A DNA stretch of 64,000 nt from Symbiodinium natans. Its lineage: Eukaryota; Sar; Dinophyceae; Suessiales; Symbiodiniaceae. The notes under the pieces were generated by a model that saw nothing but the letters and a program-made list of their open reading frames with translations, was not told the origin of the DNA and ran no database searches. Shown here one piece after another: positions 50,391-63,181 of this stretch. Position 1 is the first letter of the stretch; the number at the start of each line of letters is the position of its first letter. The position numbers and the translations under genes were made by a program. The stretch spans positions 62,001-126,000 of the forward strand of contig CAJNDS010000429.1 of the NCBI GenBank assembly GCA_905221605.1, read 5' to 3'.

Positions 50391-52275
50391 TTGTTCTTGT
50401 TCCGAGCAATCAGAGTGCGTCGCTGCTTAATTAAAATGCACTGTGGAAACCCCGAAAAGGGGCTGAGATAGTCGAGTGCCAGAAGCTGCTGGGCGCCCGA
50501 AGCCAGCCCTGTACTCGCCATAAATGCTGGTACAGGCACAGCAAACCTTTGGCCAAATCTCCTCGACCTGAATCGGCCAAGGGAGATGGGGAAACACTAA
50601 GCGCTAGGGGCCACTCATCTCCGTGCCAGGGGTCGCCCAGCTGCACGCGCAGTGCTGCTGCCAAGTGTTCCTGGCGTTCTTGCCCAAGATGGCTGACACA
50701 ACTGAAGACGACATAAGCTCCATGTTGAGCGGGTCGCACCCCATCCGGACTGCGCCAACGCAGCGGGGCGCTGCGGTTGACCTTCTCCTCTCTGTCCAGC
50801 CTCGCGTCCTCCACATAGAAGAAGTCCCGGACCGACGTCTCCAGGTTCTGTGGAAGCCTCACGCCGAAGAAGTCCGAGGCCTCGTAGAGCTTCCGCGCGA
50901 TGTCTTGCTGCTCCTGCGGGTAGAGCGGGAATTTAGCCAGACCGACAAGAACAATGTCGATCAGCGTCTCACTCTCTCCTTGGTGCCCCATCAGCGCATT
51001 GCCGATGTCCAGGTACGCAGTGTTGACCACGGGGTTCACACGCCACGCCTCAGCCTCGGCCGCCACATTCGCCACCACCACGCTCTCCCTCCGAGGTAGC
51101 GCAAGTCCCAGGTCTTTGGACGCTTGTTGCCGCCATTGGCGACTGCCGATGTCGTGGGAAACCTCATTGCGCCACACACCTTGGTCCTCAAGCACGTCGC
51201 AGCACCTCTGAGACGCTCTGAGGTGCAACTTGAGCTTGTCGTGCGTGTGGTACTCCTTGTGGCATGCCATGCATAGAGACCCTTGCGCAAGATGACGAAA
51301 GCGGGCGACACGACCATGCCAGAGGAAGAAGTGCACCCCCAGAGCGGCCTTGTTGCGGAAGACCTTCTCACAGGGCGGACACCACCAACCAGAGCTCGGA
51401 CTCGGCAATGCCACATCAACCTGCGTCCTCCCCCAGGCATGGAGCGGACGGAGCGCTGCCTGAAGCGCTTGTTCGGCATGGGCCGCCTTCGCAGCCCTTT
51501 GTCCAGCGCGCTGTATCATCCCACGGAAGGTGCCGATGTGGTCCACAATCACACAACGCCACTCATACCAGGTGTCCCTGCGAGGTCTGGGAAGGTCAGC
51601 AGCCGCGAATTGCCACAGCCATTCCAGGTCCAAGCACACCTGAGCAAGCCAGTCCCTTTCCCAGTATATCACTGCCCAGATTGCTGCGCAGTCAACGCGC
51701 CAAAGTGGCCAGCAAGCCCAGGCGGCGTCGCTTGCAGAGTATGTCAAGTGACTGTGTTTGCAGCTTGGCCGGGACATCGTCCAACGGAACGCGGAGGAGC
51801 TCGTCCCAATCGTAGTGCACCCCCAGCAGTTTACGCAACAGGGTAAGGTATCCAGCCTCTAGCCTGCGCCACCCCTTGCAGGCCGGTGTCCAAAGCTCAC
51901 AAGGTTGAAGTAGCTGGACTGCACTAAGGAGATGAACATGCCGCGCCGGATGTCCAGGTCAACATCAGGGTTTTGCAGAACCAACTTGCCGTAGCGACGG
52001 TAGGCAGTGGCTGCTATCGCCCCCCTGCGCCTGGCTTCTGGCTCCATGGACGCCTCTCTGTGCAGGACCGTGCCAAGGTGGGTGTACTGGGCCTCCATAT
52101 AGACTTCAAGCGTTTCCCCGTCAGGCATCGGCACCTCCAAGGTCTGAGGGTTGTCCTCGAAGGCCTCCTGCCGCGCTTTCCTGCTCCCAGCTCCCCGGAC
52201 GGCAAGCACAACTGCTGACTTGCCTCGCTTGAGGTTGGGCTCCATGCCGTGCTTCTTGCAAGCTTGAATCACATT
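50391..52275 (-). mobile_element. 5'-truncated non-LTR retrotransposon insertion
   Basis: 1,885 bp inserted into a 48-bp repeat unit. GCCTGAAGC flanks it on both sides (50,382-50,390 and 52,276-52,284) and is present once at the empty site 63,659-63,667 in the other macro-unit, giving a 9-bp target-site duplication (8 bp if the edge base is chance). Element sense is the - strand, so its 3' end is at 50,391. There is no poly-A tail. Only the reverse-transcriptase C-terminus and the downstream zinc-finger region remain. Confidence 0.85.
50431..52272 (-). pseudogene. reverse transcriptase C-terminus with zinc fingers
   Basis: The first open part (52,272-51,859) shows the thumb-side pattern of non-LTR reverse transcriptases: HGMEPNLKRGKSAVVL and AQYTHLGTVLHREASMEPEA. 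A frameshift near 51,905 moves the reading to ELWTPACKGWRRLEAGYLTL. A second shift near 51,690 leads to the long frame ending at 50,431, which carries two zinc-finger-like units (CPPCEKVF...HFFLWH and CMACHKEY...HLRAS). The catalytic YxDD region is missing because of 5' truncation. The copy cannot move by itself. Confidence 0.75.
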
Positions 52276-52405
52276 GCCTGAAGCAGTTCAATGAAACCCG
52301 AAAGACTTACCGTCTGGGGCCCGGCCCGGCCTGAAGCAGTTCAAGGAAACCCGAAAGACTTACCGTCTGAGGCCCGGCCGGAATCAGTTGAAGGAAACCC
52401 GAAGG
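52276..52405 (+). repeat. 48-bp repeat units (gaaacccgaaagacttaccg)
   Basis: Continuation of the array interrupted by the retrotransposon. Units read cctgaagcagttcaaggaaa then cccgaaagacttaccgtctg. The macro-unit copy at 63,659-63,830 has one unit more. Confidence 0.85.
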
Positions 52406-54838
52406 CCCCTTCCATTTGCTTATAGCACCGCCCCGGCCCCTTCCACCGCCCAGGCCCCTTCCATTTGCTGAAAGCACCGCCCAGGCCCCTTCCATTTGCT
52501 TATAGCACCGCCCAGGCCCCTTCCATTTGCTGAAAGCACCACCCAGGCCCCCTCCATTTGCTTATAGCACCACCCAGGCCCCTTGCATTTGCTTATAGCA
52601 CCGCCCAGGCCCCTTCCATTTGCTTCTAGCACCGCCCAGGCCCCTTCCATTTGCTGAAAGCACCACCCAGGCCCCTTCCATTTGCTTATAGCACCGCCCA
52701 AGCCCCTTCCATTTGCTGAAAGCACCACCCAGGCCCCCTCCATTTGCTTATAGCACCACCCAGGCCCCTTGCATTTGCTTATAGCACCGCCCAGGCCCCT
52801 TCCATTTGCTTATAGCACCGCCCAGGCCCCTTCCATTTGCTGAAAGCACCGCCCAGGCCCCTTCCATTTGCTTATAGCACCGCCCAGGCCCCTTCCATTT
52901 GCTTATAGCACCGCCCAGGCCCCTTCTGTTTGCTTATAGCACCGCCCCGGCCCCTTCCATTTGCTTATAGCACCGCCCAGGCCCCTTCCATTTGCTTTTA
53001 GCACCGCCCAGGCCCCTTCCATTTGCTTTTAGCACCGCCCAGGCCCCTTCCATTTGCTGAAAGCACCACCCAGGCCCCTTCCATTTGCTTATAGCACCGC
53101 CCAGGCCCCTTCCATTTGCTTATAGCACCGCCCCGGCCCCTTCCATTTGCTTATAGCACCGCCCCGGCCCCTTCCATTTGCTTATAGCACCGCCCAGGCC
53201 CCTTCCATTTGCTTATAGCACCGCCCAGGCCCCTTCCATTTGCTTATAGCACCGCGCAGGCCCCTTCCATTTGCTGAAAGCACCACCCAGGCCCCTTCCA
53301 TTTGCTTATGCCCCTTCCATTTGCTGAAAGCACCACCCAGGCCCCCTCCATTTGCTTATAGCACCGCCCAGGCCCCTTGCATTTGCTTATAGCACCGCCC
53401 AGGCCCCTTCCATTTGCTTATAGCACCGCCCAGGCCCCTTCCATTTGCTGAAAGCACCGCCCAGGCCCCTTCCATTTGCTGAAAGCACCGCCCAGGCCCC
53501 TTCCATTTGCTTATAGCACCTTCCATTTGCTTATAGCACCGCCCAGGCCCCTTCCATTTGCTTATAGCACCGCCCAGGAACCTTCCATGTGCTCATAGCA
53601 CCGCCCAGGCCCCTTCCATGTGCTTATAGCACCGCCCAGGCCCCTTCCATTTGCTTATAGCACCGCCCAGGCCCCTTCCATTTGCTTATGGCGCCGCCCA
53701 GGCCCCTTCCATTTGCTATAGCACCCAGGCCCCTTCCATTTGCTTATAGCACCGCCCAGGCCCCTTCCATTTGCTGATAGCACCGCCCCGGCCCCTTCCA
53801 TTTGCTTATAGCACCGCCCAGGCCCCTTCCATTTGCTTATAGCACCGCCCAGGCCCCTTCCATTTGCTGAAAGCACCGCCCAAACCCCTTCCATTTGCTT
53901 ATAGCACCGCCCAGGCCCCTTCCATTTGCTGAAAGCACCACCCAGGCCCCTTCCATTTGCTTAGCACCGCCCAGGCCCCTTCCATTTGCTTATAGCACCG
54001 CCCCGGCCCCTTCCATTTGCTTATAGCACCTCCCCGGCCCCTTCTATTTGCTTATAGCGCCGCCCAGGCCCCTTCCATTTGCTTATAGCACCACCCAGGC
54101 CCCTTCCATTTGCTTATAGCACCGCCCAGGCCCCTTCCATTTGCTTTTAGCACCGCCCAGGCCCCTTCCATTTGCTTTTAGCACCGCCCAGGCCTCTTCC
54201 ATTTGCTACAGCACCCCCAGGCCCCTTCCATTTGCTTATAGCACCGCCCAGGCCCCTTCCATTTGCTTATAGCACCGCCCCGGCCCCTTCCATTTGCTTA
54301 TAGCACCGCCCCGGCCCCTTCCATTTGCTTATAGCACCGCCCAGGCCCCTTCCATTTGCTTATAGCACCGCCCAGGCCCCTTCCATTTGCTTATAGCACC
54401 GCCCAGGCCCCTTCCATTTATTTGCTTATAGCACCGCTTCCATTTGCTTATAGCACCGCCCCTGCCCCTTCCATTTGCTTATAGCACCGCCCAAGCCCCT
54501 TCCATTTGCTTATGGCACCGCCCAGGCCCCTTCCATTTGCTTATAGCACCGCCCAGGCCCTTCCATTTGCTATAGCACCCAGGCCCCTTCCATTTGCTTA
54601 TAGCACCGCCCAGGCCCCTTCCATTTGCTTATAGCACCGCCCAGGCCCCTACCATATGCTTATAGCACCGCCCAGGCCCCTTCCATTTGCTTATGCCCAG
54701 GCCCCTTCCATTTGCTCATAGCACCGCCCAGGCCCTTCCATTTGCTTATAGCAGCCCAGGCCCCTTCCATTTGCTTGTAGCACCGCCCAGGTTCCTTCCA
54801 TTTGCTTATAGCACCGCCCAAGCCCCTTCCATTTGCCC
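52406..54838 (+). repeat. 31-bp satellite, about 78 units
   Basis: The unit is gcaccgcccaggcccc plus ttccatttgcttata. Variants with gctgaaag in place of gcttatag are interspersed. The open frames on the - strand (ANGRGLGGAISKWKGPG repeats) are by-products. Confidence 0.95.
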
Positions 54839-54859
54839 TGTTGTTTTGCTTCTGAAAAC

Positions 54860-57800
54860 ACGGCGGCGTCGAGACCGTGACAGCCCAAAACCCCTAGAAG
54901 CGGACGAGACCGTGACAGCCCAAAACACCTAGAAGCAGACAAGACCATGACGGCCCAAAACCCCTAGAAGCGGACGAGACTGTGACAGCCCAAAACCCCG
55001 AGAAGCGGACGAGACCATGACGGCCCAAAACCCCTAGAAGCGGACGAGACCGTGACAGCACACAACCCCGAGAAGCGGACGAGCCCGTGACAGCCCAAAA
55101 CCCGGAGAAGCGGACGAGACCATGACAGCTCAAAACCCCGAGAAGCGGACGAGACCGTGACAGCCCAAAACCCCGAGAAGCGGACGAGACCGTGACAGCC
55201 CAAAACCCCTAGAAGCGGACGAGACCGTGACAGCCCAAAACCCCTAGAAGCGGACGAGACCGTGACGGCCCAAAACCCCTAGAAGCGGACGAGACCGTGA
55301 CAGCCCAAAACCCCGAGAAGCGGACGAGCCCGTGACAGCCCAAAACCCGGAGAAGCGGACGAGACCGTGACAGCCCACAACCCCGAGAAGCGGACGAGCC
55401 CGTGACAGCCCAGAACCCCTAGAAGCGGACGAGACCGTGACAGCTCAAAACCCGAGAAGCGGACGAGACCGTGACAGCCCAAAACCCCGAGAAGCGGACG
55501 AGACCGTAACAGCCCAAAACCCCGAGAAGCGGACGAGACCGTGACAGGCCCACGACCCCGTGAAGCGGACGAGACCGTGACAGCCCAAAACCCGGAGAAG
55601 CGGACGAGACCGTGACAGCCCAAAACCCGGAGAAGCGGACGAGACCGTGACAGCCCAAAACCGTGACAGCCCAAAACCCCGAGAAGCGGACGAGACCGTG
55701 ACAGCCCAAAACCCGAGAAGCGGACGAGACCATGACAGCCCAAAACCCCGAGAAGCGGACGAGACCGTGACAGCCCGAGAAGCGGACGAGACCGTGACAG
55801 CCCAAAACCCCGAGATGCGGACGAGACCGTGACAGCCCAAAACCCCGAGAAGCGGACGAGACCGTGACAGCCCAAAACCCCGAGAAGCGGAGGAGACCGT
55901 GACCGCCCAAAACCCCGAGAAGCGGACGAGACCGTGACAGCCCAAAACCCCGAGAAGCGGACGAGACCGTGACAGCCCAAAAACCCGAGAAGCGGACGAG
56001 ACCGTGACAGCCCAAAACCCCGAGAAGCGGACGAGACCGTGACAGCCCAATTCCCGAGAAGCGGACGAGACCGTGACAGCCCAAAACCCCTAGAAGCAGA
56101 CAAGACCGTGACGGCCCAAAACCCCTAGAAGCGGACGAGACCGTGACAGCCCAAAACCCCGAGAAGCGGACGAGACCATGACGGCCCAAAACCCCTAGAA
56201 GCGGACGAGACCGTGACAGCCCACAACCCCGAGAAGCGGACGAGCCCGTGACAGCCCAAAACCCGGAGAAGCGGACGAGACCGTGACAGCTCAAAACCCC
56301 GAGAAGCGGACGAGACCGTGAGCCCAAAACCCCTAGAAGCGGACGAAACCGTGACAGCCCAAAACCCCGAGAAGCGGACGAGACCGTGACAGGCCAAAAC
56401 CCGGAGAAGCGGACGAGACCGTGACAGCCCACAACCCCGAGAAGCGGACGAGACCGTGATAGCCCAAAACCCCTAGAAGCGGACGAGACCGTGACAGCCC
56501 AAAACCCCTAGAAGCGGACGAGACCGTGACGGCCCAAAACCCCTAGAAGCGGACGAGACCGTAACAGCCCAAAACCCCGAGAAGCGGACGAGCCCGTGAC
56601 AGCCCAAAACCCGGAGAAGCGGACGAGACCGTGACAGCCCACAACCCCGAGAAGCGGACGAGCCCGTCACAGCCCAGAACACCTAGAAGCGGACGAGACC
56701 GTGACAGCTCAAAACCCGAGAAGCGGACGAGACCGTGACAGCCCAAAACCCCGAGAAGCGGACGAGACCGTAACAGCCCAAAACCCAGAGAAGCGGACGA
56801 GACCGTGACAGCCCACGACCCGGAGAAGCAGACGAGACCGTGACAGCCCACGACCCCGAGAAGCGGAAGCGGACGAGACCGTGACAGCCCAAAACCGTGA
56901 CAGCCCAAAACCCCGAGAAGCGGACGAGACCGTGACAGCCCAAAATCCGACAAGCGGACGAGACCGTGACAGCCCAAAACCCCGAGAAGCGGACGAGACC
57001 GTGACAGCCCGAGAAGCGGACGAGACCGTGACAGCCCAAAACCCCGAGAAGCGGACGAGACCGTGACAGCCCAAAACCCCGAGATGCGGACGAGACCGTG
57101 ACAGCCCAAACCTCGAGAAGCGGACGAGATCGTGACAGCCCAAAACCCCGACAAGCGGACGAGACCGTGACAGCCCAAAACCCCGAGAAGCGGACGAGAC
57201 CATGACAGCCCAAAACACCGAGAAGCGGACGAGACCGTCACAGCCCAAAACCCCGAGAAGCGGACGAGACCGTTACCGCCCAAAACCCCGAGAAGCGGAC
57301 GAGACCGTGACAGCCCAAAACCCCGAGAAGCGGACGAGACCGTGACAGCCCAAAACCCCGAGAAGCGGACGAGACCGTGACAGCCCAAAACCCCGAGAAG
57401 CGGACGAGACCGTGACAGCCCAAAACCCCGAGAAGCGGACGAGACCGTGACAGCCCAAAACCCCGAGAAGCGGACGAGACCGTGACAGCCCAAAACCCCG
57501 AGAAGCGGACGAGACCGTGACAGCCCAAAACCCCGAGAAGCGGACGAGACCGTGACAGCCCAAAACCCCGAGAAGCGGACGAGACCGTGACAGCCCAAAA
57601 CCCCGAGAAGCGGACGAGACCGTGACAGCCCAAAACCCCGAGAAGCGGACGAGACCGTGACAGCCCAAAACCCCGAGAAGCGGACGAGACCGTGACAGCC
57701 CAAAACCCCGAGAAGCGGACGAGACCGTGACAGCCCAAAACCCCGAGAAGCGGACGAGACCGTGACAGCCCAAAACCCCGAGAAGCGGACGAGACCGTGA

Positions 57801-58130
57801 CAGCCCAAAACCCCGAGAAGCGGACGAGACCGTGACAGCCCAAAACCCCGAGAAGCGGACGAGACCGTGACAGCCCAAAACCCCGAGAAGCGGACGAGAC
57901 CGTGACAGCCCAAAACCCCGAGAAGCGGACGAGACCGTGACAGCCCAAAACCCCGAGAAGCGGACGAGACCGTGACAGCCCAAAACCCCGAGAAGCGGAC
58001 GAGACCGTGACAGCCCAAAACCCCGAGAAGCGGACGAGACCGTGACAGCCCAAAACCCCAAGAAGCGGACGAGACCGTGACAGCCCAAAACCCCGAGAAG
58101 CAGACGAGACTGTGACGGCCAAAACCCCTA
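54860..58130 (+). repeat. 35-bp satellite, about 93 units
   Basis: The unit is gaagcggacgagaccgtg plus acagcccaaaaccccga. Edges (54,860-57,240) are diverged with short units and deletions. The core, about 57,290-58,060, consists of essentially identical 35-bp units. The - strand is free of stops in all three frames, giving frames up to 547 codons; these are not treated as genes. Confidence 0.95.
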
Positions 58131-60400
58131 GAGCTCCAGGCTTCACCTCCTTTAGGCCCCCCCAAACCAAAAGCTGCAGGCTTCACCTCCTTTAGGCCAC
58201 CCGAGAGCTCCAGACTTCACCTCCTTTACGCCGCCCGAGAGAGCTCCAGGCTTCACCTCCTTTAGGCCCTCCCAGAGCTCCAGGCTTCACCTACTTTAGG
58301 CTCCCCCAAAGATCCAGGCTTCACCTCCTTTAGGCCCCCCCGAGAGCTCAAGCCCCACCAGACCTGCAGGCTTCACCTCCTTTAGCCCCCGAGAGCTCCA
58401 GGCTTCATCTCTTTTAGGTCCTTCGAGAGCTCCAGTTTTCACCTTCTTTAGGCTTTGGAGAACTCCAAGTTTCACTTCCTTTAGGCCTTTGAGAGCTACA
58501 GGCTCCACCTCCTTTAGGCCCCCCGAGAGCTACAGGCTTCACTTCCATTAGACTTCCCGAGACCTCCAGGTAGCCCCCCCCCAGAGTCCAGGTTTCACCT
58601 CCTTTAGGCCCCTCAAGAGCTCCAGGTTTCACTTCCTTTAGGCCCCCCAACAAAAGCTCCAGGTTTCACCTCCTTTAGGCCCCCCCAAGAGCTCCAGGTT
58701 TCACCTCCTTTAGGCCCCCCGAGAGCTCCAGGTTTCACCTCCTTCAGGCCCCCCGAGAGCTACAGGTTTCACCTCCCCCCGAGAGCCCCAGGCTTCACCT
58801 CCTTTAGGCCCCCCGAGAGCTCCAGGTTTCACCTCCTTTGGCCCCCCCGAGAGCTCCAGGTTTCACCTGTTTTAGGCCCACCGAAGAGTTCCAGGTTTCA
58901 CCTCCTTTAGGCCCCTGCAAGAGCTCCAGGTTTCACCTCCTTTAGGCCCCCCCAAGAGCCCCCCCAAGAGCTCCAGGTTTCACCTCCTTTAGGCCCCCAA
59001 GAGCTCCAGGTTTCACCTCCTTTAGGCCCCCCCAAAGAGGTCCAGGTTTCACCTCCTTTAGGCCCCCCCAAGCTCCAGGTTTCACCTCCTTTAGGGCCCC
59101 CCCAAGAGCTCCAGGTTTCACCTCCTTTAGCCCCAGGTTTCACCTCCCCGAGAGCTCCAGGTTTCACCTCCTTTAGGCCCCCCCGAGCTCCAGGTTTCAC
59201 CTCCTTTAGGCCCCCCCAAGAGCTCCAGGTTTCACCTCCTTTAGGCCCCCCACAGAGCTCCAGGTTTCACCTCCTTTGGGCCCCCCCAGAGCTCCAGGTT
59301 TCACCTCCTTTAGGCCTACCCACCTCCTTTAGGCCCTGCCAAGAGCTCCAGGTTTCACCTCCTTTAGGGACGCCCAAAAGCTCCAGGTTTCACCTCCTTG
59401 AGGCCCCCCGAGAGCTCCAGGTTTCACTTCCTTTAGGCCCCCCAAAGAGGTCCAGGTTTCACCTCCTTTAGGCCCCCCCGAGAGCTCCAGGTTTCACCTC
59501 CTTTAGGCCCCCCCGAGAGCTCCAGGTTTCACCTCCTTTAGGCCCCTTCGAGAGCTCCAGGTTTCACCTCCTTTAGGCCCCCCGAGAGCTCCAGGTTTCA
59601 CCTCCTTTAGGCTCCCCCAAGACCTCCAGGTTTCACCTCCTTTAGGCCCCCCCAAGAGCTCCAGGCTTCACCTCCTTTAGCCCCCCAAGAGCTCCAGGTT
59701 TCACCTCCTTTAGGGACCCCCAAAAGCTCCAGGTTTCACTTCCTTTAGGCCCCCGAGAGCTCCAGGTTTCACCTCCTTTAGCCCCCCCCAAAGAGCTCCA
59801 GGTTTCACCTCCTTTAGGCCCCCCCAAAGAGCTCCAGGTTTCACCTCCTTTAGGCCTCCCCGAGAGCTCCAGGTTTCACCTCCTTTAGGCCCCCCCGAGA
59901 GCTCCAGGTTTCACCTCCTTTAGGCCCCCCCGAGAGCTCCAGGTTTCACCTCCTTTAGGCCCCCGAGAGCTCCAGGTTTCACTTCCTTTAGGCCCCCCCA
60001 AGAGCTCCAGGTTTCACCTCCTTTAGGCCCCCCCAAGAGCTCCAGGTTTCACCTCCTTTAGGCCCCCCCAAGAGCTCCAGGTTTCACCTCCTTTAAGCCC
60101 CCCCAAGAGCTCCAGGTTTCACCTCCTTTAAGCCCCCCAAGTTCAGCTTCTTTAGGCACCCCCGAGAGCTCCAAGTTTCACTTCCTTTAGCCCTCCCGAG
60201 ATCACCCCCTTTAGGCCCCCCCAAACAGCTCCAGGTTTCACCCCCTTAGCCCCCAAAACCTCATTTAGGCCCCTTCGCGAGCTCCAAGTTTCACCCGAGA
60301 GAGCTCCCACCTCCTTTACTCCTGGTTTAGGCCCCCCCGAGAGCTCCACACCTCCTTTAGGCCCCCCGAGAGCTGCAGGTTTCACCTCCTTTAGGCTCCC
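58131..60400 (+). repeat. ~35-bp satellite gagagctccaggtttcacct
   Basis: About 65 units of 33-37 bp: gagagctccaggtttcacct then cctttaggccccccc, varying mainly in the length of the C run. It directly abuts the 35-bp satellite. Confidence 0.95.
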
Positions 60401-60458
60401 CGAAGGCAACACTCTGTGTTCCAGCAGCATTTTCCGTTGCAGTATCAGTCATGTAGCC

Positions 60459-60815
60459 ATGACACTACAACATGGCCTGAATCGAACACTACATCATAGA
60501 AGTACAGAGTTAAATATGCCGCAGCCTTGCACCAACCACTTTATAGAGCACCGGAAAATGTCACGTGCACTGGACGCCCTTGCGCTGCAGTCAACCGCAA
60601 GGGAACCACTGATGTTGGAGCGCTTTGGCAGAGTGGTTCCCATGCTATTTGCAAAGGATGACTGGGAAAGCGACGATCCATTTCATTTGGATAACGGTGA
60701 ACGTGACCAAGTGCATGATCAGCTTCGGCAGCTGCATACTGAACGTGCTGCCCTTCTTTGCTCATGCAGATGGCTGTCTACAAAGGTTGAGTTGTTCAAA
60801 ACAATGGTTTTTTAG
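60459..60815 (+). CDS. possible exon or small gene
   Basis: A unique island between satellites. The frame reads MSRALDALALQSTAREPLML and LERFGRVVPMLFAKDDWESD, then DQVHDQLRQLHTERAAL. Charge and helix pattern look like real protein. No family is recognised, and the best internal ATG is at 60,558. Confidence 0.4.
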   Translation: MTLQHGLNRTLHHRSTELNMPQPCTNHFIEHRKMSRALDALALQSTAREPLMLERFGRVVPMLFAKDDWESDDPFHLDNGERDQVHDQLRQLHTERAALLCSCRWLSTKVELFKTMVF

Positions 60816-60979
60816 CAAACCATGACAGTTTCTGTAAATCAATCCACTCGTAAGCACATAAGTTAGTGTTTCCCAAAACCAAGGGCTCTTCAAAGCTCTG
60901 TGGTTTTTAGAGAATATAAGGGGATGATAGGCTGTGAAGATTCCTGGACTATTACTTTGAAAACGGCCAGGTCAATAAG

Positions 60980-61279
60980 ATGGAGCAGCAATGGCTCTGC
61001 GACAGCGGAACATGCATGCTGGCACTGAATGTTGACGCCGTGTTTGAGCTCTTGTACGAAGTCCATGTTGAGCAAGACGTTTCCATCGAAGACATCCTAA
61101 ACGTCATCTTTGACAGCACCGAGCAAATCCAGCGAATGCTCAGCAAGCTGGAGAAAGAGGATGACCCTCAGATGGACACGATCCTGGACATGTGCCTAGC
61201 TACTATGGATCAACGTCAACAACGAAGGGTATTGCAGAGGTTGGTGAATGCCTTTAGTATGTATGAATATGTCGACTAG
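60980..61279 (+). CDS. possible small acidic helical protein
   Basis: A 99-aa frame: MEQQWLCDSGTCMLALNVDA, then VEQDVSIEDILNVIFDSTEQ, IQRMLSKLEKEDDPQMD and QRRVLQRLVNAFSMYEYVD. It is strongly helical and acidic, unlike the satellite-derived frames, and may be an exon joined to 60,459-60,815. Function unknown. Confidence 0.45.
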   Translation: MEQQWLCDSGTCMLALNVDAVFELLYEVHVEQDVSIEDILNVIFDSTEQIQRMLSKLEKEDDPQMDTILDMCLATMDQRQQRRVLQRLVNAFSMYEYVD

Positions 61280-61344
61280 GCAACATCCGAGGAAAAAAGG
61301 CAAGCTGGCACAGATCTTCCCTACACAAAAACAGGGTCGAAAGG

Positions 61345-62335
61345 TATCACATAAGAAGCCTTCACCTCCTTCAGAGGCCCTTGAGAGCTCCTGCTTTCAC
61401 GTTTTCAGGGTTCCCGAAAGAGAGCTCCAGGCTTCGCCTCCTTTAGGGCCCCTCCAGAGCTCTGGTTTCACCTTTTATTCAGGGTTCCCGAAGGAGAGTT
61501 CCAGGTTTCACTTCCTTTAGGGTCCCGAGAGATCAAGCTTCGCCTCCATTAGCATCACCAAGACAGAGGTTTCACCTCCTTCAGGGCCCCGACCCTCCAG
61601 AGCTCCCAGGTTTTACCTCTTCAGGTTTTACCTCCTTTAGCACCCCCCCCCCCCCAAAGCTCCTGGTTTCACCTTTTTTTGGAATTCGTCTAGGGTTCTC
61701 GAGACCTCCAGGCTTCACGTCCTTTAGCTTCCCTGAGAGTTCCAGGTTTCATCCGAGAGCTCCAGGCTTTACTTATCTTAGGCCCCTGGCTTCACCTCCT
61801 TCGAGAGCTCCAGGTTTCACCTCCTTTAGGTTTCCCCAAGAGCTCAAAGCTTCACCTCCACAGAAGAGCTCCAGGTTTTACCTCCTTTAGGAGCCCCCGG
61901 AGAGCTCCTTTAGCACCTCCTTCAGGGTCCTCGAGAGCTCCAGGCTTCACCTCCTTGAGAACCCGAAAGCCTCCCCAGGCTTCACTTTTTCAAGAGCGTC
62001 CGAGAGTTCGAGGCTTCACCCCGTTTAGGGCTGCGAGCATTACATCCAGCAGTTGTGCTTCTTCCTAGTTGTTTGCAGCAATGTGGCATATCTCTTATTC
62101 AAAGGGTTTGGAATCAATGTATGTTCGTGAGCCGTGGCCGTTGGAGCCGTTGACAGCTCTCAAAGCGAAACTTTTGATGCCGCAATTGCCTCCATGCCCC
62201 CCCAGAGAGCTCCAGGCTTCACTTCCTTTAGGGTTTTGAGAGCTGCAGGATTCACCTCCTTAGGGCACCCCGACAGCTCCACCTCCGAGAGCTCCAGGCT
62301 TTCTCACTGCTTAATCTTCGTCTCTCTCGGGTCCT
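61345..62335 (+). repeat. diverged remnants of the ~35-bp satellite
   Basis: Irregular units (agagctccaggcttcacctcc with tttagggttcccg) are scattered through the stretch with unique interruptions (62,035-62,190). The divergence suggests older copies than the array at 58.1-60.4 kb. Confidence 0.8.
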
Positions 62336-63181
62336 CAGAGATCCTTACAGCCATGGACAGGCCGTGCTCTCAGCAGGACACCAGCGTGACATGTTCATAC
62401 ATACTGTTCACTTGATCTAAGAATGAACTTCAACTGGATCCTGGTCTACTCCGACTTCGCTCCAGCGGAGTGGATGTACCTGACACCTCAGGCTACCTTT
62501 GAAGACCTGAAAGTCACTTGGATGAAACTCTTGTTCTTTCATAAAATGCCATATAGTTAGACAGTTCAACGCATTGCCACCCAAGAACAATGGACTCGCC
62601 GGTGTGGACAGGAACGGGCGCACCGCTGCTTTGTGGAAGTTCGCCAGTTTCGAGTCACAAAGGCTTGGCTCGGCCCAAGCAATCGATCCAACAAAATCGC
62701 TTGAATGAACATTACGCAATGCCACCTGTGTGCAGGAGATGAATGTGTTGCAGACACTCATGAAGCACCAGACCGGCGAAGTCAAAATTCGCCATCACAT
62801 GTGGCAAGGGCCACGCTTCTCACCCGGAGCACGGCTATGAACCTAGCCTCTCAACACAGCACTGGACCAAGCTGCTCAAAAGAGTTCGAGGTATTTGGGG
62901 TTTGAAAACCGTCGAGAGTTCCAGGCTTCTCTTGTGCTGACATCTTTCGACATAGCAGACTTCATTTTGTGTTAAATCTTGCAAGTATGTCAAGAATGCG
63001 GTTACAGCTCTGCCCTCAAAAAAAGTTCGTTCGAGCTGTGTGACGAACCAAAGACCTTCAGGAGTCCCTGGCAATCCTTTACACAAGAAGCTGTTTTACC
63101 TGTATGCAGCCGTTCGAAGCCAAAAAGATAAATGAATTCCAATTTACAAGCCTTTAAGCGTGGCACCCCTTCGCCAAAAAA
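62336..63181. other. no recognisable gene
   Basis: Unique sequence with overlapping short frames on both strands. No domain or repeat family stands out, apart from one ~20-bp satellite remnant near 62,910 (gagagttccaggcttctc). Confidence 0.4.

Noticed and set aside
52406-58130. CRISPR-like regular arrays
   Set aside because: The 31- and 35-bp units are contiguous tandem repeats without unique spacers, and there are no cas genes.
56543-58186. 547-aa frame on the - strand
   Set aside because: Read-through of the 35-bp satellite. All three frames are open, there is no start context and no unique sequence.
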